Source: Nitrospira sp. UBA5699
GTDB lineage: Bacteria; Nitrospirota; Nitrospiria; Nitrospirales; Nitrospiraceae
Length of the DNA: 6,502 bases
Reading direction: 5' to 3'
Assembly: GCA_002420105.1 (NCBI GenBank)
Contig: DIHJ01000116.1
Span: 2,378 to 8,879, forward strand
The notes under the pieces were generated by a model that searched no databases, had not been told where the DNA came from, and saw only the letters and a list, made by a program, of their open reading frames with translations. How positions within the stretch are numbered: the stretch's first letter is position 1; the number at the start of each line of letters is the position of its first letter. This document shows, piece after piece, positions 1-5,724 of the stretch. A program made the translations under genes and the position numbers.

Positions 1-369
1 ACCTGCCTGCCGGGCGAAACCATCAACCGGGTCAGGCAGGAGGGGCTCAAGAAGCTCTTCCTCTACAAGCTCAGCCACTACCCCCTGCAAACCTTCCGCC
101 TGTTGAAGCGGTTCCTCCGGTTCATGCCGGTGCGGGACGTTGCCTATCTCATTGCCAAGCCCTTCCTGGGTCAGAAGAAGGGAGCGACGAAGGCCGAAGT
201 ATTGTCGCGTGCGGTGGAGCATGCGGACATGAAAGATGCGGCCGCCAAGCTGACGCAGATGACGGACGAGATGCTGCACGATGTGCTGGAAGCGTCGCGC
301 GTCGAACGGGCGCGGATCCAACAGGAAGCGGAAGGCTCGCGCGAACTGCCGATGGCTCCGGTCCGATAA
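1..369 (+). CDS. C-terminal part of a protein of uncertain family (5' end outside window)
   Basis: The frame is open from base 1 to the TAA at 367-369, giving about 122 residues of a C-terminus; an internal TTG at 103 is not a credible start because the frame continues upstream. Visible features are an LPGET stretch near the left edge, a basic-hydrophobic segment (KLFLYKLSHYP, then LLKRFLRFMPVRD) and a charged helical tail rich in Ala, Glu and Arg. The basic amphipathic tail after a PGE-type motif is reminiscent of the C-termini of B12-binding radical SAM proteins, but no cysteine motif or catalytic residue lies inside the window, so that is only a guess. It ends four bases before the stop of the convergent iron-transport gene, with no room for a separate terminator. 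Coding status is likely; function is not established. Confidence 0.75.
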   Translation, partial: TCLPGETINRVRQEGLKKLFLYKLSHYPLQTFRLLKRFLRFMPVRDVAYLIAKPFLGQKKGATKAEVLSRAVEHADMKDAAAKLTQMTDEMLHDVLEASRVERARIQQEAEGSRELPMAPVR

Positions 370-373
370 GGTC

Positions 374-1342
374 TCAGACCGCAATCCCCCAATAATTCTT
401 CGCCACGATCCCGATCCCGTAGCTCACGCTCACGGCGATCGTGATGATGATCAGGTTCAGGGCGATGCGCCGCCTGATGTCCATGCCGGACAGGAACGAC
501 AGGATCGTCGAAACGAGGATCACCATGAGGCCGGCGGTGATCACGGAGAACAGCGCATCCCTGGCTCCGAGCAACACGGGCAGGACCGGCACGAGCGCGC
601 CCGTGATATAGGCGCCTCCCACGACCAGCGCCGAGGCCAGCGGCGACTCTTCCATCGGAGTGACTTCCGATTCCTCCCCGAGAAACACCTTCTTGGCGAT
701 TTCGGTGGTCTTGACCTCCTTCTCGGAATTCAACGCCAGGAAGGCGCCGGCCGCCATGGAAAGGGCGCCCGCGACCGCCGTCGTCGTGGCGGCGATCAGG
801 ACCGTCGTCGCGCTGCCGAAGGCGCCGAAGAATCCGCTGACCGCTCCGAGAATTTCGACCAGCCCGTCGTTCAATCCCAGGAAGATGTTGCGGATCTTCT
901 CCGCGTTGATCTTCCGTTCCGTGAGGGCCGTCACGAGCACATCCTCGTGCTTGAACTCGTCCATCAATATGCCCCGCAGGGCTTCCCCCAGCGGCTGGCC
1001 CTGATACTCGCGCCAGATGGCCAGGTACTTCCTGACGCCGTGGACTTCGATCGCTTCCAGCACCAGATGGACCGCGGTCGATCCGAACAGCCGGCACACC
1101 AGCATCATGATCGAGAGTTTCACCCGCCGTCCCGGGTCGAGCCGGTCGAGTTTCAAGTCGAAGAACTTCTGCCAGAAGGCGAGATGGGCCGTTTCGACCG
1201 TAATGAGTTCATCCAGGGTCTGATGGACGTCCGGCTGCGTGACTTGCCGGAGCGCCCGGTAGAGTGAAAGATCGAACAACTCGTCGAGGACAAGCGTTCG
1301 GGCGAGCGTCGGGTCGTGGGAGGAGGCAGGTCGCATAAGCAT
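374..1342 (-). CDS. Ferritin-like domain fused to VIT1/CCC1 membrane transporter (MbfA/Erv-type)
   Basis: This 322-residue protein has two parts. Residues ~10-145 form a ferritin-like four-helix bundle with E21, the pair E50/H53 (ExxH), E96/E99/H101 and E129/H132/E133 (ExxH in DEFKHED), the expected carboxylate/His ligands of a di-metal site. Residues ~150-322 are a VIT1/CCC1 domain with about five membrane helices (roughly 158-178, 180-205, 235-258, 264-285, 294-314), including GLNDGLVEILGAVSGFFGA and SMAAGAF. Known members (MbfA of rhizobia and Agrobacterium) export iron from the cytoplasm and protect against iron/peroxide stress, the ferritin-like part probably capturing Fe(II). Iron, possibly manganese, is therefore the inferred substrate at the inner membrane. 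The ATG at 1342 is preceded only by a weak GGGAACGG, but a strong promoter lies ~30 bases upstream. The loop between helices 2 and 3 is short and Glu-rich (residues ~207-232). The gene is divergent from the hybrid kinase. Confidence 0.9.
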   Translation of the reverse strand: MLMRPASSHDPTLARTLVLDELFDLSLYRALRQVTQPDVHQTLDELITVETAHLAFWQKFFDLKLDRLDPGRRVKLSIMMLVCRLFGSTAVHLVLEAIEVHGVRKYLAIWREYQGQPLGEALRGILMDEFKHEDVLVTALTERKINAEKIRNIFLGLNDGLVEILGAVSGFFGAFGSATTVLIAATTTAVAGALSMAAGAFLALNSEKEVKTTEIAKKVFLGEESEVTPMEESPLASALVVGGAYITGALVPVLPVLLGARDALFSVITAGLMVILVSTILSFLSGMDIRRRIALNLIIITIAVSVSYGIGIVAKNYWGIAV

Positions 1343-1373
1343 CCGTTCCCGGACGATACGGGGAAACTCGGGG

Positions 1374-1382
1374 ATTATAGCA
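1374..1382 (-). promoter_or_regulatory. Extended -10 promoter of the ferritin-like/VIT1 gene
   Basis: Read on the minus strand, these bases are TGCTATAAT: a consensus -10 hexamer preceded by the TGn extension. No good TTGACA is found at 16-18 bases, which is usual for extended -10 promoters. The start point would fall near 1367, giving a leader of about 25 bases before the ATG at 1342. Seen by eye; not tested. Confidence 0.6.
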
Positions 1383-1671
1383 GAGACGTCGAACGTGAGC
1401 AGGGAGAGGGTGAAGCCGACCGCGGAGGAGGAACGTCACCCCGGCAGACCGGCCCCCTCCGGGGAGGGACCGTCGGGTGAATCTCTTTCAATACCGGCAA
1501 CGTACCCAGACTGATACAGGCGCCGGCGAAGCCGGGAACATGAGGGCAAACCAAGAGGCTAAGCAGTGGAAAATTGAGGAACAGACGATCCGCTGCAGCA
1601 GCGGTGCCACGGGGATCCTAAGGTATGCTTCCTGCTATTTGACCTGACACTGGTACGGTATCGGGATTTGT
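1383..1671. other. Divergent intergenic region without a convincing gene
   Basis: This stretch separates the divergent iron-transport and kinase genes (full gap 1343-1692). It contains short inverted repeats: CCCTC/GAGGG at 1455-1468, CCGGC-GAA-GCCGG at 1523-1535 and CCGCTG-CAG-CAGCGG at 1590-1604. A TTGACC at 1639-1644 could be a -35 for the kinase gene, but no good -10 follows at normal spacing. A 35-codon frame beginning with ATG at 1540 has no clear ribosome binding site. I recognise no known riboswitch. The region most likely holds the kinase promoter and its regulatory sites. Confidence 0.5.
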
Positions 1672-1683
1672 CTGTCACGACAG
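1672..1683. promoter_or_regulatory. Inverted repeat overlapping the kinase ribosome binding site
   Basis: CTGTC-AC-GACAG is a perfect 5-bp inverted repeat with a two-base spacer. Its right end overlaps the Shine-Dalgarno AGGAAG (1682-1687), which lies 5 bases before the ATG at 1693. It could be an operator half-site pair or a chance palindrome. The same CTGTC/GACAG half-sites recur in the repeat at 6383-6403. Confidence 0.3.
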
Positions 1684-1692
1684 GAAGTCGCC

Positions 1693-3189
1693 ATGGGTGA
1701 TTCCAACCCCCTCCTCCGTCCCTCCTACGATCCGCAGGCGCTTCTCAACGCCCAGCCTGTCATGGTGGCCGTGATCGATCCGGCATCGTATACCGTACAG
1801 TTCCAGAACGAAACCGGGCTGAAACGGCTGGGAGACCTCTCGGGACGCACCTGTTACGACAGCATCGCCAAATGTCCTACGCCCTGCTCCTTTTGCAGGA
1901 TGCCGGAGGCGGTGGAGACCGGCCGGGTGACGATCAACGAGGTCGCCTTGCCGGACAATCAGCATCTCCTGGTTCAATGGTCGAGGGCCGTCACGAGCGA
2001 CGGGCGCCTGCATGTGATCGAAACGATTACGGACGTCACGGCACAAAAACGATTGGAGGAAGCCGCCCGGAAAGCCGAGAAGATGGAAGCGTTGGGCCGG
2101 CTTGCCGGCGGGGCGGCCCACGACATCAACAATCTGCTGACGGTCATCACGGGGGCGAGCGAATTGGTCTCGCACGGGGCGCAGAGTCCCGAATCGACCT
2201 ACGATCCGGTCCGCCAGATCCAGAATGCGGTGAACCGGGCGGGCGAACTCACGCGCAGGCTGGTCGCCTTCAGTCACCATCAGGTGGTGCAGCCGGCCGT
2301 TCTCGATCTGAACGATCTCTTGAGCGACCTGGAGCCGCGGATCCGGATGTTGAGCGGCGACGGCATCGGCGTGGAACTGGCTCCCGGCGAAGGCGGCATG
2401 CCGGTCATGGCGGACCGGCAGCAGATCGAGCACATCGTGACGGTACTCGTGACGAACGCGCGCGAGGCGATGTCCGGCGGCGGACAGCTTACGGTTTCGA
2501 CCGGTCGGGAGACGGTCGGGACGGAAGTCGCCCGAGAACAGGAGGTCAAACCGGGAGCCTACGTCCGGCTCGCCGTTCGCGATACGGGATGCGGAATCGC
2601 TCCGGAGGTGCAGGCCCATCTCTTCGAACCATACTTTACCCGCACAGCGCAGCAGACCGGCCGGGGGCTGGGCCTGGCCAGCGTCTACGGGATGGTTCGG
2701 CAAAGCGGGGGGTTCATCGAGGTGGCCAGTCGGCTCAACGGCGGCACGGTCTTCACCGTGCGGTTCCCTTCCGCCGAACAGGCTTGGTCCTTGCCGCTTC
2801 GCGCCCCGCAGCCTCCCGAATCGGACGGCGGGATCACGATCCTGCTGATCGAGGATGACGAAGACGTCCGCATCGCGGTGAGCGACATGCTCAAGCGCGC
2901 CGGGTATCTCGTTCAGGAAGCCTGCGACGGGATCGATGCGCTTCAGCGACTTCGGAGCATGACGTCATCCCCCCACCTGACCCTCACGGACGTCATGATG
3001 CCGCGTATGACGGGGCCGCAGTTCGTCAAACAGATTCAGGCCTTCCTGCCCGGCACGAAAGTGCTGTATATGTCCGGCTATGCCGATCAGGTGTTGGAAC
3101 CGGCAGGAAGCCAGCCCCTGGCCTTCATCTCCAAGCCCTTCAGCGCGAATGACCTGATCCGCAAGGTCCGGGAAACGCTGGCGGGATAA
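1693..3189 (+). CDS. Cytoplasmic hybrid histidine kinase: Cys4 PAS-like sensor, NtrB-type kinase, receiver
   Basis: This 498-residue protein has no signal peptide or membrane helix, so it should sense a cytoplasmic signal. Residues ~16-118 resemble a PAS domain with a cysteine cluster C54-x6-C61-x3-C65-x2-C68. Residues ~120-195 are the dimerisation/phosphoacceptor helix pair with H143 in LAGGAAHDINNLLT. The ATPase domain (~200-360) shows the N box (N255 in LVTNAREAM), G1 (DTGCGIAP, D297), the F box (FEPYFTR) and G2 (TGRGLGLA). Residues ~381-498 are a complete receiver: acidic E387/D388/D389, phosphoacceptor D433 in TDVMMP, S461 and K481 in SKPF. It should autophosphorylate on His and pass phosphate to its own receiver; no output domain or partner regulator is in the window. 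AGGAAG five bases before the ATG supports the start. The ligand is unknown; the cysteines suggest metal, Fe-S or thiol redox. Confidence 0.93.
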   Translation: MGDSNPLLRPSYDPQALLNAQPVMVAVIDPASYTVQFQNETGLKRLGDLSGRTCYDSIAKCPTPCSFCRMPEAVETGRVTINEVALPDNQHLLVQWSRAVTSDGRLHVIETITDVTAQKRLEEAARKAEKMEALGRLAGGAAHDINNLLTVITGASELVSHGAQSPESTYDPVRQIQNAVNRAGELTRRLVAFSHHQVVQPAVLDLNDLLSDLEPRIRMLSGDGIGVELAPGEGGMPVMADRQQIEHIVTVLVTNAREAMSGGGQLTVSTGRETVGTEVAREQEVKPGAYVRLAVRDTGCGIAPEVQAHLFEPYFTRTAQQTGRGLGLASVYGMVRQSGGFIEVASRLNGGTVFTVRFPSAEQAWSLPLRAPQPPESDGGITILLIEDDEDVRIAVSDMLKRAGYLVQEACDGIDALQRLRSMTSSPHLTLTDVMMPRMTGPQFVKQIQAFLPGTKVLYMSGYADQVLEPAGSQPLAFISKPFSANDLIRKVRETLAG

Positions 3190-3285
3190 ATCAGCCTGTG
3201 ACGGAGGAGGGACGTCGGTCGGTCTTTGCCGGGGAGGTCGCCGGGCCCGTGCGGGCAGCGGACACACACCACTCCCTCGGCCTTC

Positions 3286-3303
3286 TCAGGCCGATCGGCC
3301 TGA
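3286..3303. terminator. Perfect palindrome between convergent genes, possible bidirectional terminator
   Basis: TCAGGCCGATCGGCCTGA is a perfect 18-base palindrome that can fold as a 7-bp GC-rich stem with a GATC loop in either strand. It lies 97 bases after the kinase stop and 20 bases after the stop of the small minus-strand gene, the expected place for a shared terminator. There is no U-run on either side, so it is not a textbook intrinsic terminator; a protein-binding site is the alternative. Confidence 0.4.
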
Positions 3304-3323
3304 ATCCTTACGGCCTTCCGCGG

Positions 3324-3449
3324 TCAGCCGATGAGGAGAAAGGCCCCGAATCCGACAGCGGCGAGGACGACGACGCTCAGCATCGCCTTCTCATGACTGC
3401 AGAGGCCTTCCCGGGCCTTACAGACCGCCAGAGAGCACATGACGGACAT
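3324..3449 (-). CDS. Small Cys/His-containing single-helix membrane protein (41 aa)
   Basis: This 41-codon frame runs from the ATG at 3449 to the TGA at 3324-3326. The product starts MSVMCSLAVCKAREGLCSHE and ends with a hydrophobic segment of about 19 residues (LSVVVLAAVGFGAFLLIG, with the preceding Met) that looks like one membrane helix. The short N-terminal part carries C5, C10, C17 and H19 plus basic residues, which could bind a metal or cofactor or form disulfides. Support for a real gene: a strong ribosome binding site (GGAGG within AAGGGAGGG, 5 bases from the ATG), a near-consensus sigma-70 promoter at the right distance, and G/C at most third codon positions. I do not recognise the family and assign no function. 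Topology would be N-terminus plus a C-terminal anchor. It sits on the same strand as, and downstream of, the beta-barrel gene but has its own promoter. Confidence 0.75.
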   Translation of the reverse strand: MSVMCSLAVCKAREGLCSHEKAMLSVVVLAAVGFGAFLLIG

Positions 3450-3481
3450 GGCACCCTCCCTTCCGATGGCAACGAAGCAGA

Positions 3482-3509
3482 ACTATACGCCGCCGGGGCC
3501 GGATGTCAA
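3482..3509 (-). promoter_or_regulatory. Sigma-70-type promoter for the 41-residue protein gene
   Basis: On the minus strand TTGACA (3509-3504), a 16-base spacer and TATAGT (3487-3482) form a near-consensus promoter. Transcription would begin near 3475, giving a leader of about 26 bases that contains the GGAGG ribosome binding site at 3455-3459 and leads to the ATG at 3449. This is the best promoter in the window by eye. Confidence 0.75.
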
Positions 3510-3547
3510 CGAGGACTCCCCAGAGGGCCCGTCGCCTGCGCCGGTCC

Positions 3548-4225
3548 CTAGCGAAAGGTATAGCCCAGCATGACTCCGGTCTGAACCATCTTGGCATCCG
3601 GATCTTCAAATCCGAGAGACCGGAAAAAGACGCCCACCGTAACGTTGGAGAACCGGAGTCCCGCATCGGCCGTGAGGCCGACGCGGGATTTCGGGTCCGG
3701 TCCGCTGTCGGCGCCGGCGGCGAAGGGCATCAAGAATCCGAGCTTCAGGTAACTGTTCTGGTACTCGGCTCCTCCCCCCACGGACCAGTAGGGAAAATCG
3801 ATCGAGCGCCAGGATCCGGCCGCGTCGTGACGGCTCCAATGTTCGTACCCGAGTCCCGCGAACGGATAGAGCCGGAGGTGCTCCGTGGGCTTGAAGAAAT
3901 AGCGGGCGTCCGCGAACAACCGGTGCCCTTCATCGGGAATGATGCCCTTGTCGTCGTCCAGCCGCTCACCCAGCCACCACTTCTCAAAATTGAATCCGGC
4001 GCCGATCGCATCGAATGAGGCAAGCCCGTTCAAGCCGGCGGCGATCAACGACTTATGCCCTCCGATGCCCTGCAGTTCGTCCCATGCGAGGGTGCCGCCC
4101 TTGACGTAGGGCTCAAGTTGCACGTCCGCCGCTCCCAGTTCAAAGGCGGAGGCGGTTCCGGACAATTGCCAGGAGAGAAGGAGGATTCCGATGGCCGCAC
4201 CGCTCCATACGCGCAGGATGTTCAT
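3548..4225 (-). CDS. Exported outer-membrane beta-barrel protein
   Basis: This 225-residue protein begins with a classical signal peptide: a short basic start (MNILRVW), a hydrophobic core (GAAIGILLLSW) and a probable cleavage site after TASA at residue 27. The mature ~198 residues show alternating hydrophobic/polar strands rich in Gly and aromatic residues (PYVKGGTLAWDEL, LYPFAGLGYEHWSRHD, YWSVGGGAEYQ, YLKLGFLMPF, TADAGLRF, VTVGVFFRSLGF) and an aromatic final strand (VMLGYTFR). That pattern and size fit a small barrel of about eight strands, as in OmpA/OmpW-like proteins. The exact family and any cargo or ligand cannot be read from the sequence. The ATG at 4225 has GGAG nine bases upstream, which is acceptable. 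It follows the dioxygenase gene on the same strand after 161 bases, with no evident promoter in the gap, so read-through from that gene is possible. Confidence 0.82.
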   Translation of the reverse strand: MNILRVWSGAAIGILLLSWQLSGTASAFELGAADVQLEPYVKGGTLAWDELQGIGGHKSLIAAGLNGLASFDAIGAGFNFEKWWLGERLDDDKGIIPDEGHRLFADARYFFKPTEHLRLYPFAGLGYEHWSRHDAAGSWRSIDFPYWSVGGGAEYQNSYLKLGFLMPFAAGADSGPDPKSRVGLTADAGLRFSNVTVGVFFRSLGFEDPDAKMVQTGVMLGYTFR

Positions 4226-4386
4226 GCCAAGGCGCTCCGTGATGAATATGCGTCAAGCTCGTGGGGTAACGTCCGCGGGAGAACACCATAACGCGGGCCG
4301 CAAATCAAGCGCGAGACGATCAAGCCCGGTGCAGCCGCCTTGGCGGGTGTCCGGTGTGCGGTCGGCAGAAGTTCCGGCGGAAGCGG

Positions 4387-5589
4387 TTACTCGACGATCG
4401 TCTGCTTCGTTTCGTCGAGGTGCTTTTGCAGGTAGGCCATGAAGGGCGTGCCCCCGGTGCCGACGGCGGTGGGGTTGCTCGCGTGGGCCTGGTGCTGGCG
4501 GTGAATGTAGCTGTCGGCATAGCCGACGTGGATCTCGCGAAACTGTGCGAGGAGATCGACGCAGGCGCAATAGGCGGTCCAGAGTTCGGGCGCGCGGAAC
4601 TTCCGGTCGCGGATATACCCCGAGAGCAGCGGCCGATTCAAACCGTCGACGGCCTGCTCCAGCGTCTGGAGAAATGCGCGGTGACGCGGAGGCATGTAGT
4701 CCCGCATCTCCTGCAGATAGATCGTCAAGGGATCCGGCGCATGGGCGATCCCGAGTCCCGCGTCGAGGCAGGGGACGATGGAACTCTGCGCGCCGGTCTC
4801 GCCGCGGAACTGCTGCGGCTGCCCCGCGTAGGGTTCGACGCCGTGGTACAGCAGGCCGCTCGGGAGCGACGGGTTGTTCTTCCAGCCGTGGATGTAGGGC
4901 CGCACGCGCGTGTAGTACACGTAGGGATCGCAGCGCTCTTTCATCCGGAGCAGGGTCTCGCGCATGGCGGTTTGCGCCGTTGCCAGGGAGGTGAGTCCGA
5001 GCAGGACCTCATCTTCCTTGTCCTCGGCCGCTCCGCCCATCGCCCGCAGCAATCCGGCGAGGCCCGGACCGGCCTGGCGTTCGATCTGGATATGGACCAC
5101 CACAAACCATTCCTCATCCTGGCCGCCGAGAAAATTTTGCAACAGCACGATGTTGTCGAGCTGAACCGGCGCCGCCGGATCGAGCCTGCGCCAGTTGTCG
5201 AGGGCATATGAGGCATAGGAAAGCACCGGAGGCCGGCCGAGCCGCCGGGCGACCTCGTGCCAGGGCCTTGCCACTTGCGGGGGCAGGGCCGCAGCCGGTT
5301 GATCCGGCGCCTCCCACACATAGGCGTGGCCGGCGAACGACAGGATCCGCATCGCGGCTCGGCAGTCCTCCGTGCGCCATGTCGTTGGAATGGAGGGGAG
5401 CAGCTCGCGTTGCTCGTCGATGAACCGGCGGACGGTGCGGGCGCTCAGCAGCTTCGGCAACTCCAGGCCCAGATGGGTGAGCGCCGGAGAATCGGGCGGG
5501 TGGTCGAGGGGATCGTGCGGGAGAAATCCCTGTTCGGGCGACATCTCGTAATCCGGGAGCGAGAGAGGAAGGAAGGTCGTCGAACCCAC
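4387..5589 (-). CDS. Indoleamine 2,3-dioxygenase family heme protein
   Basis: This 400-residue cytoplasmic protein, the usual length of the family, carries its signature blocks: SYASYALDNWR, DPYVYYTRVRPYIHGWKNNP, FRGETGAQSSIVPCLDAGLGI (residues 261-281), RDYMPPRHRAFL, FREIHVGYADSYI and a C-terminal GTGGTPFMAYL. Family members are heme enzymes that open the indole ring of L-tryptophan with O2 to give N-formylkynurenine, the first kynurenine-pathway step. H354 fits the proximal heme ligand (human IDO1 H346). In the substrate pocket R230 matches R231, while Y225/Y226 replace F226/F227, and H166 appears to stand at the position of S167 (alignment from memory). The start is a GTG with GGAGG (5595-5599) five bases upstream; the next Met is residue 16. 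No kynureninase, formamidase or other pathway gene is in view, so tryptophan as substrate is inferred from family only. Confidence 0.93.
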   Translation of the reverse strand: MGSTTFLPLSLPDYEMSPEQGFLPHDPLDHPPDSPALTHLGLELPKLLSARTVRRFIDEQRELLPSIPTTWRTEDCRAAMRILSFAGHAYVWEAPDQPAAALPPQVARPWHEVARRLGRPPVLSYASYALDNWRRLDPAAPVQLDNIVLLQNFLGGQDEEWFVVVHIQIERQAGPGLAGLLRAMGGAAEDKEDEVLLGLTSLATAQTAMRETLLRMKERCDPYVYYTRVRPYIHGWKNNPSLPSGLLYHGVEPYAGQPQQFRGETGAQSSIVPCLDAGLGIAHAPDPLTIYLQEMRDYMPPRHRAFLQTLEQAVDGLNRPLLSGYIRDRKFRAPELWTAYCACVDLLAQFREIHVGYADSYIHRQHQAHASNPTAVGTGGTPFMAYLQKHLDETKQTIVE

Positions 5590-5594
5590 AGGAG

Positions 5595-5599
5595 CCTCC
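5595..5599 (-). promoter_or_regulatory. Ribosome binding site fixing the GTG start of the dioxygenase
   Basis: GGAGG on the minus strand lies five bases before the GTG at 5589-5587. There is no upstream in-frame ATG with comparable support and the next internal Met is 15 residues in, so this site decides the start codon. Confidence 0.75.
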
Positions 5600-5626
5600 G
5601 GGTCGCGTCACCTGGGCACCGGCTTC

Positions 5627-5654
5627 ACTCTACCACAGCCCGACGCGATCGCAA
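5627..5654 (-). promoter_or_regulatory. Candidate promoter of the dioxygenase gene
   Basis: On the minus strand TTGCGA (5654-5649), a 16-base spacer ending in TGG, and TAGAGT (5632-5627) form a sigma-70-like promoter with a TGn extension. The start would be near 5620, a leader of about 31 bases before the GTG. It suggests the dioxygenase is transcribed independently of the PilZ gene. Confidence 0.5.
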
Positions 5655-5693
5655 CCGGTCGAAGGGCGGAAAGTCCGATGATCCTGTGGATCC

Positions 5694-5714
5694 GCGGCGG
5701 GAGCGATCCGCCGC
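5694..5714 (-). terminator. GC hairpin just after the PilZ gene
   Basis: GCGGCGG and CCGCCGC form a 7-bp stem with a seven-base loop, about ten bases past the PilZ stop codon (minus strand). No U-run follows, so termination would need Rho or be partial. The hairpin lies upstream of the candidate dioxygenase promoter, which fits a boundary between two units. Confidence 0.35.
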
Positions 5715-5724
5715 CGGGATGAAT

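Noticed and set aside
171..1097. Long open frame (308 codons) opposite the ferritin-like/VIT1 gene
   Set aside because: Low-complexity Arg/Gly/Asp-rich translation typical of an antisense shadow in GC-rich DNA; it shares the strand with, and overlaps in another frame, a gene with clear domain motifs.
1523..1552. GEMM-like c-di-GMP riboswitch (GGGCAAACC at 1544-1552 after a small GC hairpin)
   Set aside because: Only this short string matches; the hairpin order, the ACGCA-type segment and the second conserved helix are absent.
1540..1647. 35-codon plus-strand frame upstream of the kinase as a leader peptide
   Set aside because: No clear ribosome binding site and unremarkable composition; chance frame is the simpler reading.
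2659..2682. Unusual G2 box (TGRGLGLA rather than GTGLGL) suggesting a defective kinase
   Set aside because: TGRGLGLA is, to my knowledge, seen in many bacterial hybrid kinases of this type, and the glycines are intact.
1675..2703. Long minus-strand frame (342 codons) opposite the hybrid kinase
   Set aside because: The plus-strand frame has every kinase motif in order; the antisense translation has no recognisable motif and is rich in Arg/His/Asp.
4251..4256. Minus-strand TTGACG as -35 of the beta-barrel gene
   Set aside because: No -10-like hexamer at 16-18 bases; the position would fall on the ribosome binding site and start codon region.
4335..4346. CCGCC-TT-GGCGG palindrome as dioxygenase terminator
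   Set aside because: As a hairpin it leaves only about 4 bp around a loop and has no U-run; too weak to annotate.
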